Assembly (NCBI GenBank): GCA_030704615.1
Contig: CM060732.1
Span: forward strand, 32,467,053 to 32,531,052
DNA length: 64,000 nucleotides
Direction of reading: 5' to 3'
From: Takakia lepidozioides
Taxonomy: Eukaryota; Streptophyta; Takakiopsida; Takakiales; Takakiaceae
A program made the translations under genes and the position numbers. Below the pieces are notes generated by a model that made no database searches, was not told the DNA's origin, and worked only from the letters and a program-made list of their open reading frames with translations. Shown here in pieces: positions 1 through 13,487 of the stretch (within the stretch, counting starts at the first letter, position 1; every line of letters starts with the position of its first letter).

Positions 1-903
1 TATGTCTGACTCGGTTATTCACCTTCTTTGGGGTTAATTTTACCTGGAGTATATTGACACATGGATAACTGACTCCCGAACTCATTAGTTTCTGATGTGT
101 ATAATCCATTTCGGGATGTAGGATTTGTGGTTTGGGTCTAGTTTTCTTAGCTCTAGGAATTATCTGTCACCTATGAACTACTCTTTTCATTTGGCATTGC
201 ATAATAGAGTTCAATATCTTAAAGCATTTCTCTGTGATGGTTACGCAGCGCTAAGTCTTCTTATTGTGGGACCTTGTCTTTCTATAAGGATGAATAATTC
301 AGTGACATAAGTTATAGAAGCATAATCTAGAGTATTTGGTCCATGTTAATAGTAAGAGAAAAATGTTGGGGTTGGGGAGAGACCATGAGGTCATGAGCTT
401 TAGGCCAGATAGACATCCACCATATAAAGGAATTCATGAAAGTGATGGAGGATATTCATGTGGTGCTTGCATCTGACGACTAATCATGGGCAGCCTTTTC
501 CCGGGTGGTTCTTTTGAAGAATATTCCAGGTCGAAGCTGTATTATGCAATCATGAATGAAGACTTTGCATCACGAAATGGTGTCACTAAGAATCATGTCT
601 ATGTTTTCATCTTCCGCTACAGCATCGTAGGATTGTATAAGAATCTCTGATCATGAACACTAAGTCATGGCCGGTAGGATTTATGAGCCTTGTTTTCACA
701 CCACACCTTCCCCCAATGGGTCTTGTCTGTTTTTCCATATACTCGGGAATATGGTCATACGGTTCAGATACCATCCACGGTTATAGGTTATTTTTTATTA
801 TTCTTGAATCATCTTCCAGCTGAAGCACCACAAATCATGTTTTGCTATAGGCTCACCGCTCGCAGGCTCACGCGAGCTTGCTCACCAAATAGCATTCATG
901 CCA
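1..903. other. Non-genic stretch, no feature recognised
   Basis: No open reading frame here looks like a known family and no splice-compatible exon series is visible. The stretch is moderately AT-rich. Near 845-895 there is a short run of GCTCAC/GCGAGC-type words just before the tandem repeats begin; it may be the edge of the same repeat, but that is a guess. Confidence 0.4.
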
Positions 904-1980
904 TTCAAGTGGGCAGATGAAGTGATCACCCGAGCGGCTGTCTAAATACCTTACTAAATCTCACACATATTCATATTTCATTGAGTCTTTTTTTTTAAAT
1001 GATTTTGGTTTTGACTTTCATTTCATTCCCAGCCTTTTTAATGAAATTTATGGTGTAAATTAAATAGTAAATTTTACTTAAAGTTCCAACATTGAATATC
1101 TCTCACGACTTACACTGCGTTTGAGCCTTATGGTGGTCATCTGCCTATAACGACCCGAGCCGTTCAAGTGGGCAGCTGAGATGATCACCCGAGTGGTTGA
1201 TTATAAAATTTAAATACCTTACTAAATCTCACACTTATTCATATTTCATTGAAAAAAAAAATTGTAAATGATTTTGATTTTTACTTTCATTTCATTACCA
1301 TTTTTATAATGAAATTTATGGTATAAATTGAATAGAAAATTTTACTTAAAGTTCCAACATTGAATATCTCTCACGGCTTACAGTGTGTTTGGGCCTTACG
1401 GTGGTCATCTGCCTATAACGACCCGAGCCGTTCAAGTGGGCAGTTGAGGTGATCACATGAGCGGCTGATTAAAAATATAAATACCTTAATAATTCTCACA
1501 CCTTATTCATATTTCATCGAAAGAAAAAAAATTGAAAATTTTGATTTTGGTTCTGATTTCATTTCGTTCTCAGCTTTTTTAATGAAATTTATGGTGTAAA
1601 TCAAATAGTGAATTTTACTTAAAGTTCCCACATTGAATATCTCTCACGGCTTACAGTGCGTTTGGGCCTTATGGTGGCTATCTGCCTATAACGACCCAAA
1701 CCGTTCAAGTGGGCAGCTGAGGTGATCACCCGAGCGGCTGATTATAAAATTTAAATATTTTACTAAAATTCAGACATACTCATACTTCTATTTCATTGAA
1801 ATTTTAAAAAAATGGTTTTGGTTTTAAATTTCATTTCCTTCTCAGATTTTTTGATGAGATTTATGATGTAAATAAAATAGTGAATTTCACTTAAAGTTCT
1901 AACATTGAATAATCTTTCTCGTGGTATCCTCCTAAGTTACCCTACGTTTGGGCCTTATGCGGATAATGTGTCTATAACAG
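904..1980. repeat. Four tandem copies of a ~265 bp unit
   Basis: The word TTCAAGTGGGCAG recurs at about 904, 1163, 1431 and 1704, giving periods of about 259, 268 and 273 bp. Each unit carries the same ordered landmarks: GATCACCCGAGCGG, an AT-rich block with TTTCATTGA and a variable A/T run, AATGAAATTTATGGTGTAAAT, ACATTGAATATCTCTC, GTTTGGGCCTTATGG and CTATAACGACCC. The fourth copy is the most diverged and loses the last landmark. No coding potential is seen. It may be a local satellite or the repeated core of a mobile element. Confidence 0.85.
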
Positions 1981-4900
1981 TTCTAATATTTTTTTTTTAA
2001 ATAATTCTGATAAAATCCTCTAGGGCCACTATCATGAGTTTTAGTACAAAAGAAAAAAAAAATCATTTTTTCTCTGTTATTATTAAAACTTATTTTTTTA
2101 ATAACTTATGTTCAGTATTTAATGTGTATAATGTTGAATTTTTTATTTTCTACTTACTTCAAGATTTTTATTTTACATACAACTTGCACATAAATGCACC
2201 GATTTTCATTAATGACATATCTTGTTTGAAAGATATTGTTACATTCTGTGGTTTAAGGTACTCATTTTCATTTTTTAGCAATATAGTTTCACATTGCTCT
2301 TAGACTGCGATTTCCAAGTTTGCTATTGTTAGATGCTGATACACCTCAATTTTGTGGTTAAATGGGTTCGAATCCTTCTCCATCCGTGAGTAGGATAATT
2401 AGTTAACAGTTTTTTAAATAATTTAATTTATTTTATTTAACAAATGGTGTAACTATTACGGATTTTAACGTTGTATAAATATTTTGCACACATCACATAG
2501 TGTGCGTGAAAAAAAAGAATTCGTCATCTGTGTTTTACATGGTGAAGAACACTAAGTGGATTTAAACAGTTGATACAACTCAACTCAGCTTCCATAGCTT
2601 CTATTTTGAATGTGTGTTTCTGCAATATAAACTGTCAATATTTCATGTAGGATTACTTTTGGTGCTTCTTCTTCTACTGCAATTGTGCCTACATGTGAGG
2701 GACCATTAGTGACTGCAAATGATATTGATGAGTGTCCTCGTGGTGTAGCTTTTGAGGGAAAAAATTATCTCGATATGGTACTTTTGAAAAGAAAACTACA
2801 ACCTCAAAATCAATAGGTGCTGGAAATTTGTACCTTCACTGTAGACAGATTAGAATATACGACTGTCACCTTGACTATATCTTCTGCTTTCACTACTCAA
2901 CATGGAAAAAAACTGTTGAGATGTTCATATGTCAGAATTTGAAAACTTTGGCATTCGTCGAAAGTCAGATAAAGGCTTTAAAAAATGTGACTATTGTGTT
3001 ACGTGTTGAGTCCACTACAGAACTGAAATGTATTACAATATTTCAACCCGATTTGATTCCTAAGTTTTTTCACACTGATACATTCAAAGAACTTCGTGCT
3101 CAAACCCATGAGGCTTGGACATGCTCTAACCATGCATTTTTTATGGACCTGCCAAGACCCTAACCCTCCTTGCAAGTGCAAAGCCTACATCTTCGAGCAT
3201 TGCAATTTCATGGTTACTGAGATTTGTCTCCATCTTCACAGGCCAAATGCTTGGTGGAGATGGCTTCATGATCACTGAAACTCGCATAGTCCCATGCATA
3301 CACCTCGTACAATCTTCGACGTAGAATCAAAATTTGTGATTCTTTGACTCCTCTTGACCAAATGGCCGAAAGAAGCCACTGAAAGTTGAAGCAGGTGTCT
3401 GAATACCCCCTCTCGATATGAATGATTTGCACTTCTCAAATGTTCTAGTGTCACTCTGGCTTCCTTCACTCTCTATTTACATGCACTCTTGATATTCAAA
3501 ACACATCTATATATTTGTCTCAAACCACAACGATAAGACTCTCAAGCACTCGACACCATCGTTGAAAAGTAGCATACTTACTTTCTTCGTGTAAAGAGAT
3601 AGCGTTTTTTGCTCTGAGCAACATTACATAGTTCGTGACACCTCAGCGTCGAAGAGAGACTAAAACAATTCATAATCCAGCATGCTCTCATCCCACTACT
3701 CTATCTCCACACTCTTTATATGCTTCCCGGCCTCGGCCCGTCATGGGCATGCACTGGCAGGGGCCGCTTCCGTGGTGATGGCATCACGACCTTTCACGAC
3801 CACGATTTGGCCGCGACATTCATCCGAGATACTCAGAGAGGTCACTTCCTATCTAGTTTCTCATGCACGTGATACAAACAGACATTTTTTATGGGGGTAT
3901 TAATTTTATTTTCTGAATTTTTGGCCACCATATTATTATATAATTCTGTAATGTGGCATATTTTCTTGCAGGCTATATTATTTATATTTTATAGCATGTA
4001 CTATATTAACCTGAAATTAAAAATTAAAAAATTACGGGGTAATAAAAAAATTTATATGCTGCAAACAAATTCATCCAAAGTAGATGCATCAGCATCATTT
4101 AAAGTATAAAGGTTCTAAGCAAAATCAAATCTCATACTAACTGAACTAATAATTGAATATAGGTCTATCCACTTGCTGTCAGTTACATCATATTTGAATT
4201 TCAGGTGCCCTCTAGATTTTGAGAAGTAATTAAGAAGCACCATGATTGTTGCACTGCATGTTCTGAATTGCGTGTCACTGAACGACACGTGTCTTTTTAA
4301 TTTATCTCCACCATATATTAATTTTAATTTTTTTCGAACACATCTTTATTTTGGACCCTATTTTAATTTAAATGTGGTGTCACCAATATATTAGTACCCT
4401 ATAGTATTTCTAAATGTATTCTAAATTTTATTTTCTCAGACTTTTCGGCACCTTATATTTTTTTGCACGTGAAGTGGTAATATTTGGAAGTGACCTCCCC
4501 TTGCCGAGATACCCCGCGGTATTACACGCCACGACCCCTCACGAGCACGAACTGTCCACGACCACAGTTCCCATGCGTTTCCAGAGAGTTCCTACGCGTT
4601 ATCACGCTTTCTCATATAGTTCCTACGCATTCCCAAGCGATTCCGAGCTGGGGCTTGCGGCACGTCACGGTTAATTTACGAAATCAGTGCTGCCATCTTG
4701 TGGTGCCGTTATGCTAGTTCAGAGTTTTTTTCAAAACCCTCATCTTATCCGTATTTCATTGCCTCAGGATGGTTGGGTGTTATCCTCATTTTTCTCTTTA
4801 GTTTAAAAACATCTCATCAGAATAAACATCATACATGCAGCCACTAGTTAACTGCCACATGTTTTGTAGGATGAAAGTTTTACCTACATTTTTATCAATC

Positions 4901-5129
4901 CTCACACTATTTGCTCATTTCATCCATAATTTATTTAAGTGTTTATCCTAAAGACCTGCCCACATCAAAAATAATGAAATTCATTAAACTACTGGTACCC
5001 AGAGTTTATCCCCCAATCTGACGTTTATCCGTCAATCCATTCATCCATATCTTGCTCATTGTTTCATTCATTTATGTTTACGTTAAACTCAATCGTCATC
5101 CCTAAACACAACAATGCTTACGGATTTTT
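1981..5129. other. AT-rich non-genic stretch with small repeat traces
   Basis: No supported gene. A tRNA-type B-box-like word, GGTTCGAATCC, lies at about 2368 but no cloverleaf can be drawn around it. Two GC-richer islands, about 3720-3850 and 4486-4680, are related: CACGACC-rich text recurs in the same orientation, while GGTCACTTCC (3840) and GGAAGTGACC (4486) face each other. This suggests ends of a decayed element of about 0.7 kb, without target duplications that I can define. Scattered reading frames of 60-110 codons show no recognisable motif. Confidence 0.4.
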
Positions 5130-5705
5130 ATGCCACACCGGAATGACAAAACTGTCAAACTTAAAATGAAGACATATAATCATTGTTTTTTAAAAGATAA
5201 GAAATATACAACTGCCAATATTGGTGGTTGTACGTATTTAATTTATTTTTTTAAGAAACTGAAAAAATGTGAGTGTCAATATTGGTGGTCATCCGCATTC
5301 AAAAAAATGAAAAAGTATGTGACCGCCAATATTGGCGGTTACAGACATTTTTAAACATGCGATCATCAATATTGGTGGTCGCACGTATTAATTTGTTTTT
5401 TTAAAAACATGTGACCGCAAGTTTAAAAAGTGTTGCGATCACCGATGTTGACAGTTGTAGACATTTAAAAATAAAAACAAACAAATAAACCGTCAATATT
5501 GACGGTCGGAGTAGTTTACAGAAAAAATCATTCTGAAATCACCACCGTGTCTTCGACAATGCGACATGGCAGATGAGGTGATAATTTTTAACCATAACAT
5601 ATTTTTCACTGATATTTGGATAAATATCGATGTGATGCGAGTCGCGTTAGCGTTAGGTCTAACGTGACTTGACGTGACGTGACGGACGTGACATGTACAA
5701 CCCTA
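5130..5705. repeat. Cluster of degenerate palindromes, end of a decayed element
   Basis: Between about 5205 and 5515 the core CCAATATTGG and its variants recur at least five times, spaced about 40-70 bp apart. The best copy, ACCGCCAATATTGGCGGT at about 5322, is a perfect 18-bp palindrome. Each core is flanked by TGTGAC and TACGTATT-like text and separated by A/T-rich linkers. At 5640-5700 follows a GCGTTAGCGTTAGG...GACGTGACGTGACG stretch that closely resembles the right end of the element at 7212-8313, so this is probably a related copy whose left end is not recognisable. Confidence 0.6.
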
Positions 5706-7211
5706 CCTGAGACTCTGCCGACACTCACGATGCCCCCCGAGAATGTCTTCATGTGTATGTATGAAGTTGAGGTTCTTGACAACGAGGGTAAGAGCGTCAT
5801 CTACTACGATAGTCTATTTGTCAAAAATTCTTGCGTCCGAACTATTCTGCTTTTGGGTACCAACACGGGGCTTAATAAGAACGTTGTCATGCATGACCAG
5901 CTCCATGATGCACAAACCACGTGACTTTATTGGCGAAGTTGATAAAGTCGAATGTGGTATCAAGATAGGGCTTATAGATATATAGTATTTCGAAATTGTC
6001 ACCGTGGTCATATGTCTATGTGATAAAATGCATAGCTAGTTTTGTGCCAACAGTACCGGCATGTAAGACTTCATCCGTAAAGTAGAAAGATAGTCGGTAT
6101 GATGAGACAAGTAGATCGAATGTCTCATCCACTTTGCCTTGAAACCTGACTCCTAGCTCCATTTCGAGAACAAACGGCCTGTCTCCACGGAGCAAGGCCA
6201 GTTTGTTGACCTCTGGGTGCTTGAGCTCCAGGCGCATGACAGAACTAGGGTTGCTTTGAGACTGACATCGCGTAGATGAGGAATTGTAGATATTCTCATG
6301 ATGTACTTTGTTTATATTCGATTAACCGATTGATGTAAATATTTCTTTTTATTGCTCAACTTTTGCGATTTTGCATATGTGAACTGGACATACTTAAGCA
6401 CATGTGGACCAAAGATGAGTTTGAACCAAGTTCATTCAATGGGTTATTCATGTGATGAACACAACTACGTGCCATAGAGACAGGAAACAACGTTTCACCT
6501 ACACATGATTTTTCTTTTTAAATTTTATTCTCAAGCCATATGCTAAATGACAGCATGTGCAATGTGCATGCAAAATTTGACAGTGAACAGACGTCATCTG
6601 CACCCATAATCATATTTTTTCCCCTCATTTGCACTCCAAAGTTGAGTTCTCTTCAATTTCATATACTCTTTATGGAGAATTTTGCAAGAGTGAACGAAGA
6701 AAACACATTTTTAACAAACACTGTTTTTTGATCAAATATTTTACATGGATATAGTGGTGTCGGGGTTGAATTCACAGAACAAAATAGAGCCAAAAATAAA
6801 ATCATTACGTAGCAAAAAATCGCAATCCTCTAGATATTTTATATCCAAATATTTATTTAAAAAAATCATTTAATTTTTATTTAATTCAAAAGGTGAGTGA
6901 GTCGTAGGAGAGGTTTTTTTTTTGTTTTTTTCATGTGTTGCATACATATTCAAGCACATGCATGTAAAAAGTGAGCTTGAACCACATCCATTCAATGGGT
7001 TCAATAGTCATTCACCCATGAGAGGATTTTATTTCACATTGCACAAATTGGTTGACAGGGTAAACGCGTCATTGGAGGGGCAAATGGTTTTGTTTTGTTT
7101 TGAAACATTGAATACGTGTTCACACATATTGCAGCACATGCGGGCCAAGTATGATTTGAAACCATTTACCTAGTGTTACTGTACTAATGTTCTCAAATAA
7201 TATCTTCATAG
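5706..7211. other. Non-genic stretch, no feature recognised
   Basis: There are two short open frames, a plus-strand one starting near 5729 and a minus-strand one at 6016-6237 beginning with ATG. Neither has a recognisable domain, splice partners or neighbours that would support a gene. At 6370-6440 and 6930-7010 similar text recurs (CATGTG, AAGCACATG, TTGAACCA, CATTCAATGGGTT), so a diverged direct repeat of roughly 80 bp is present about 560 bp apart. Confidence 0.4.
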
Positions 7212-8313
7212 GCTAGTTGCACACTTCACGTCGCGTCGTGTCACGTCAGAACTGACGGTAATGCAACGTACATCACGTCTATTTTTCTATAATAAAATTA
7301 TATATAAATGAGGATGAATTGCGATGCCGTAATTAGGGTGAACAGTCCATACATGACAACGGAAAACATATGTGTTAGATGGAGTTTCGCAACGTAATAG
7401 TGATGAATACATCAGCAGCCATATAAACAATATCGCAGCTAATTGAGAATTAAAATAATAACTTCGACTGCCATATATCCATAGTTTAATCTCATTAAAA
7501 ATATAAAAAAATACGTACGATTTGGCAGTCCAGGATAATTTTTTTAATTTAAAAATATATACGAACGCTAAAATCTAGAGGTCGTAGTGTTTTTTTTTTT
7601 AAAAAAAAATACATGCTACTGCCAAAATTCGATGGTTGTATATAATTTGCGTTAAAAAAGTGCATGTGACCGCCCAAATTCGGCAGTAGCATGTAAATAT
7701 TCTTAAAAAAATAATTACGACCGCCAAAACTCAACGGTTGCATGGAATTTATTTATTTTTAAATTAGTATGATCATCAATTAGTGCGATCGCCAATTATG
7801 GCCATGATATTTATTTTGCTACCGACAGACAACGTCGACTGCTAGGCGACTGTCTGACGACGGACGATCGTGGCTATGCAATTTTATTTTTAATGACCGG
7901 CTAACCGCTGGGCAACGGCAACGGTCAACCCACCATCGCCCCGTGGTAGCCCCACCTTCACCGTGCTTACTCCAACGAACGTGACGACCCATTATATTTA
8001 CTAATATTTTTTAATTGATTTTTTTTTCATACGTGTAATTTCCATGGGACGTGGATATTTACGTGTGACACTTTTCACTTTCCTAGAGACTAAATTACCA
8101 ACACCTAAAATTGACGTTACGTAGGCCGCGTCAGCGTCAAGTCTTACGTGACCATACGTCATTGACGTAGATAACTTATATGATAACACTCGATGTTATG
8201 TGGCTGCTGATGTGGCGTTTTTTCAAAATCTCTCATATATATTTATTTATTATAAAAAGCAACGTGACGTTAGTGTTAGTTTTAATGCGACGCGACGTAA
8301 TGTGTGCAACTAG
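7212..8313. mobile_element. Non-autonomous terminal-inverted-repeat element (~1.1 kb)
   Basis: The left end CTAGTTGCACAC...CACGTCGCGTCG (7212-7240) is matched in inverted orientation by CGACGCGACGTAATGTGTGCAACTAG-like text at 8288-8313. The arms continue with CACGTC/GACGTG-rich subterminal sequence. The interior holds no transposase-like frame. Instead it has a cluster of degenerate palindromes (about 7545-7800; GACCGCC...GGCGGT/GGCAGT type) like the one at 5.2-5.5 kb, and GACGTAGG/GCGTCAGCGTC repeats near 8110-8190. I could not fix a target-site duplication because the outermost CTAG is itself palindromic. The superfamily is therefore open. Confidence 0.65.
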
Positions 8314-11300
8314 AAACGAGGATCCAGATGTTCAATTGTAGTGTGAATATGGGGAGAGATTTTTGGCCAATACACTAAAATTATATGGTGGATGCAAATG
8401 GAGAATACTTGAGCAAGTGGACATGTGTTAAGGTCTGTACTGCGCTCCTGAATATCATTCATCCACCGAATGGATATCATTCATTGAAGATGATATCTCA
8501 GGATAAGGGGCGATGACAAGAGGAGGAAGACGATGCAGGAAGAAAGCAAAGGGACATGGAATTAAGGGAAGTTGAATCTGCACTGTCAATCTTCTTGAAT
8601 CACCTAGAAGCAATGAGTTAATTAGCTCTAATGCAAAGGAAATGAGATGAGCTTGGTAACCTGTGTAGCTAACAGAGAAGGGGGCGGTGCCGTCGTTGGT
8701 TTGATGAGGCATGTACCTTGGGATTTATGAAAATTGGTCTTGAAGGGGATCATGGCTGATGCTACAAAAGTTAGAAATGGCAGAATTGTACATAGTAGGT
8801 AATTGAGACCATTCTGCTTCTTTCTTGCTTCTGCCTTAAGATATGTGTGACTTAACAATAATGAGGCAAATAACGGCTATTTAGATAGGGAGCTTGACCA
8901 ACTGTGTCTGATGCCAATAGGGATAGCAACACCGTCACCTGTTTGATGATTTGTAACTCAGACAGGGCTGTGAAAGAGGCAGTGAAATGATCTTAGGGAT
9001 GACTCCGATATTTTGGGAAACGCCGGTGTGGGCAGCAAGCGACAAGCGTTACAAAGGTTGCAGACAACGAAGCAACTGCGAAGTTGAGCAATGGTCTCCA
9101 CCGCTTGAATCAGAATATAAACCAGCTGAGTCGTTGATGTTTCTCTTCTACTACTTAGGATAGTTGTCGTTGCAATTTGTAGTAAATGCTCTCGATTTAG
9201 CATGAGGGAGATGTAACGTTTTTAAAAAATGGAATGGGATCATGGCATGGATTTCAAACTAGTGAAGTGTCAAGGGAATATGGGTCAATGCAAGTGTCTC
9301 TTGGAATGTTGATTGAATGGCAGTGTAGTAGCCCTGGAATTACTGAGTGCATAGTGTGGTTTCTATTATTGATACTTTGGTTTCAGCAGTGCAAGTATGG
9401 ATTGAAATTCATTTAAGGGTTTTAGATGAGCATCATATCTGCAACTTAGGCTTCTTGGAATAACAGTTAGTGGGATTTGCTGTTGTATCATATCATTTAG
9501 GAATTACGAATGCAGCTGATAAAGGAATGAGTGTGAAAGTCATGGTGTCTGTAGTATCCATGAAGTTGGAGGTAGAGTTTTAAGTTCATTGAGCCACTGT
9601 TGAATCTGTAATAAGTAGGTAGTAGATGCAAGGTCTTGATTTTGATTTACCTTATTTGCATTAGTACATAGGACTGCAATGTTATATGTGTTACTGAATG
9701 GCAAAAAGACGAAGAAAAAAAATGCAAACTGTTTAGATTCAGATGTGGGGAATAGAAGAATGCTAAGAAAAAATGTGATTTGTCTTATGCTCCAAGGATG
9801 AGAAAAGTAACACTACTAGATGTCTGATTTGGCAAGTGCACTTACAGGTAGAAATATCCCGTTTATATGATAATTATGTCAATCCTTGGTGAGAAGAGAA
9901 GATCATATGGAAATGGGAGAGAGTCTTCAGTAAAATGGGGAACCAGGGAGGCATAAAGTGAGAAAGTGGAAATACCATGAGCTAGCTACAGTGAAACAAA
10001 TCCTTGTAGCTCTGTAATGCACGTAGTAAATGGTAGTTGTGTTTCTTTAGTGGTGAGAATAGAAAAGCAGAGTGCATGAAGAGAGATCTGTTTTGGTAAA
10101 AAGGAAAATGGTGGATTGACATAGTGAGGAGCTGTTTGGAAACAAAACCCTAAAGTGATTGCAGTTCAATCAACAACTGGAAAACATGATGCATAAACAT
10201 GCATCCACCTTGCAATTACCAAACAAGTGTATGCTTTTCGTGACTGAATTTTTGACACTAATGTTGGTATAATATGTCTGTTGAGACATCAGGAACAGTA
10301 ACCTTGGCATATGTAATGATTCATTGTGAAAGAGAACCAACAGTTTAAGTTGGCATAAACCCTGTACATGTGTTCATTTCCGCTACGGCGTGAATGGGGT
10401 ATATCATCTCTGGTCATAAAGTGAACTTGGATTAATTTAGGTAGGTTCTTAGCAACTTAGAAAACACAAGCAGATGTGTATACAGAAAGGTCACATGGAG
10501 TGTTGTACAAATACGTTTATAAGTTACCTAGAAGGGGATTTATGCCCCATCTTTTTCACACTACACAATGTTTCCTGATTGAATCAAACTTAATATAAAC
10601 TCGCTCACATCCTTAAATTATAAATAAGGACGAACCAGATATTTTGTATTATGATAAAGCATTTGATAAGGTTGTCGACAATTAAAATATAGATTGTAAT
10701 TAAATAATATATTTATCATCTAATATGTGCAGTTATTGATGACATATGTGTTACATTTTCTTAAATAAACATAAAGATATGTGTAAAGAGGAACATAATT
10801 CATTTCCACATTCGGATATGACAGCCCTCTCTCTGATAATTGTCATGAACGTGATCAAGTAATTCCATTATGAAATCAATAAATAACAAAAATTGGTCCC
10901 AACATTTCCTCGAGCTATTCACATTGGTATCATAATGTAGATTTCGATATGACGCCATTTGTATTTGTAATGTATGTATCTGTGTTATTTTTATTTAAAA
11001 ATATGAGTGTCTTTTTTTTAATCATTTTTACTAAATTAGACCGAGTGATATGAGACACAATTGAATCCATCGCGCTTTACTAAAACTGTCATTCATCAAC
11101 CAATCATAATAATTACCAAATTCACAGTCATTCTTATTACTAATTAAACTAAAAGCCGAATCAAAATAATTTTCAAATTTATCATCTACCCGAGCCTCAT
11201 TCATGAAACTCAAACTTTCAACCGTTTCGGATTTTGTCCCATTGTGACTTGGGGGTTATGGACCAAATCAAATCAAATGAGTTATGAGAACTTTGTACCC

Positions 11301-11680
11301 ATACAGCGTCATTTCAATAAAAAAAACCTCCGTTCCCATGACTCACTGCCATTAATGAAGGTGTTAGCTTATCAACCATGAAATCATGGAAGCGATGTCA
11401 TTTCACTCTTACTCACTCTGCAAGTAGCTGCCCAACAGCAACTATATCTCACATTAACATAATCGTCAAATACATAACTTAAACCACGACACGTTGTCAT
11501 TCACCTCTATGCACTAAAATTGCAAAAGCGGTCGTTATCCCATCGAGCTTGCGTTACCACCCATTCTCACAGTTGCGCAATATATCCTCACAGCTAACAA
11601 CTTCTTTTCCTCCGTGCTCTGTGTTTTTGCTCATATTATTCACAACGTATGATACAATCAAGGAGGAAAAAAGCTTTGAA
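8314..11680. other. Long non-genic stretch, no feature recognised
   Basis: The stretch holds only short open frames on both strands without recognisable motifs, membrane segments or consistent splice sites. Parts of 8.4-10.5 kb are less AT-rich than the flanks and could be transcribed, but nothing in the sequence identifies a product. The stretch ends just before the ATG at 11681. Confidence 0.4.
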
Positions 11681-12518
11681 ATGGAGAGCAGCGGAGACCG
11701 TCTATCCCTCCACATGAAAGGCTCCACCCTGGAAGGGCTCCCAGGCGCACAAATTGTTGCTAACATTGTCTATGAGGCTTATAATGCAAAGAATGAACTT
11801 GAAATACTCTACGCTGGCAAGCCCACTACAGAAACGAACTTTGGATATCTGTACACGGCAACAGAGGAAACCAGGGCTCGAGCCCTTGCTCATGGCCTAA
11901 GGCACGAGAACCTCTAAATGCAAGAACGTCTGCACAGCATCAGCGGGGCTATTATCCAGCCCAAACAACAAGTCTAAAAAAGAGAAGCATTGACGCTTAT
12001 TGTTCGCCAACTCCGAATCACGGAAACACAAGATGAAATCTACAAGGACATCTGGCATCTAATGGGGAAGGACAACGTCGCTAATTACTTATTTCCCCAA
12101 TGTGCTCAACAACGAAAAGGTGCTACATGCAGGAACCATTCATGTCACATACAAGAATGCAACTACCTACAACATTTGGCAGGGGAAAACGAACATCCGC
12201 ATCATGGGCAAGAACGTGGATTTCTTTCCACACCCCCGCTGCCTCAATAGTAAAACCGCAGTGGATCCGGACACACTTCAACAATTACAGATCATAGACA
12301 TCAACAAAGCGTTGGCCAATACAATCGAGTCGATTCAACTGCATTCTGGGCCCAGCAACGGAATGTTACGATATGAGCTGCTTTTATTGGTGGCAACGCA
12401 GCACAAAGAGCACAAATGGGACATCGTCGCCTTCAAAGACGTGGTAGTCTCAGAGATCGAAACACAAACATATCAGTACATGGAATCTCTGAAGTCATCA
12501 GTATTAGAGGAGCTGGCC

Positions 12519-13425
12519 CACTACAGCAAATGGGAAGGGTTTGCGACGTCAGCCGCGCCCCCACGCCCCGCACGGGGCTGAGCCCGCGATGCTTTTTTGC
12601 GACGCCGGGGCCGCGACACCATTACGACGCCCAGCCATCATAAGGTGACATGAAGGGGGAAAGAGAGCCCTCGCTGCTATGGATTTTTTTTTCTTGCGAC
12701 GCCCCGACGTCGTATATATATATGGACGTTACGACGCCTCGGCGTCGTAAAAGCGTCACTAAGGGCGCCTCTGCGTCGCTAGGGCGTCGCAACAGCATCA
12801 CCACAGTGTGAGTTTTTTTTTTTTTTTTTTTTTTCTCCGGCTTTGCGGCCCTCAACTTCACAAAAACGTCGCTGGGGGCGCCCTGCGCTTGGACGCCCAA
12901 CGTTGTGACGTCAGGGGGTCGCAACGGCGTCGCCACAGGGGGTCGCAATGGTGTTGTGGTCAGCTTAGGTCCACACAATGACGTCGCTTGGGACGCCTAG
13001 CGGTGGGAGGTACAACAACGGCGACGATGCTGGGGCTGGGGTTGGGCACTAAGGTTGTGGAGGTTGCAACTCCCCGGCGTCACAAGAGAAACCCCCTTAG
13101 AAGGAACTTGAAGGAAATATATATATATATATTGCTTTTGTAATACATAGATGTAGCGTAGGTGTGTTGGTTAGTTTGTCGTGTCTTAGAAATGTTATAA
13201 CGTGGAGATCTTAGATTCAAGTATGCATTGCATGATATATGTAGAACAATGAACATATCGTCATTAGACAGAACCGGTGTCAATGGTCAACGCCTGAGTC
13301 AATGTTCAACAAGTTTTTGAAATTCAAATTTTCCCGCCTAAATTCAAATGCACCCCCTTAAATTGTGACGTCCAGGCGTCGCACTTTGTGAACCCTGGAC
13401 GGTGCTAATTCTGCATTAGAGAATA

Positions 13426-13487
<62 letters not shown>

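Noticed and set aside
6016-12160. The words EVLHAGTVGT (minus strand, about 6060) and KVLHAGTIHVTY (plus strand, about 12120) look alike
   Set aside because: Only six or seven residues agree, in opposite strands and unrelated surroundings; chance is enough.
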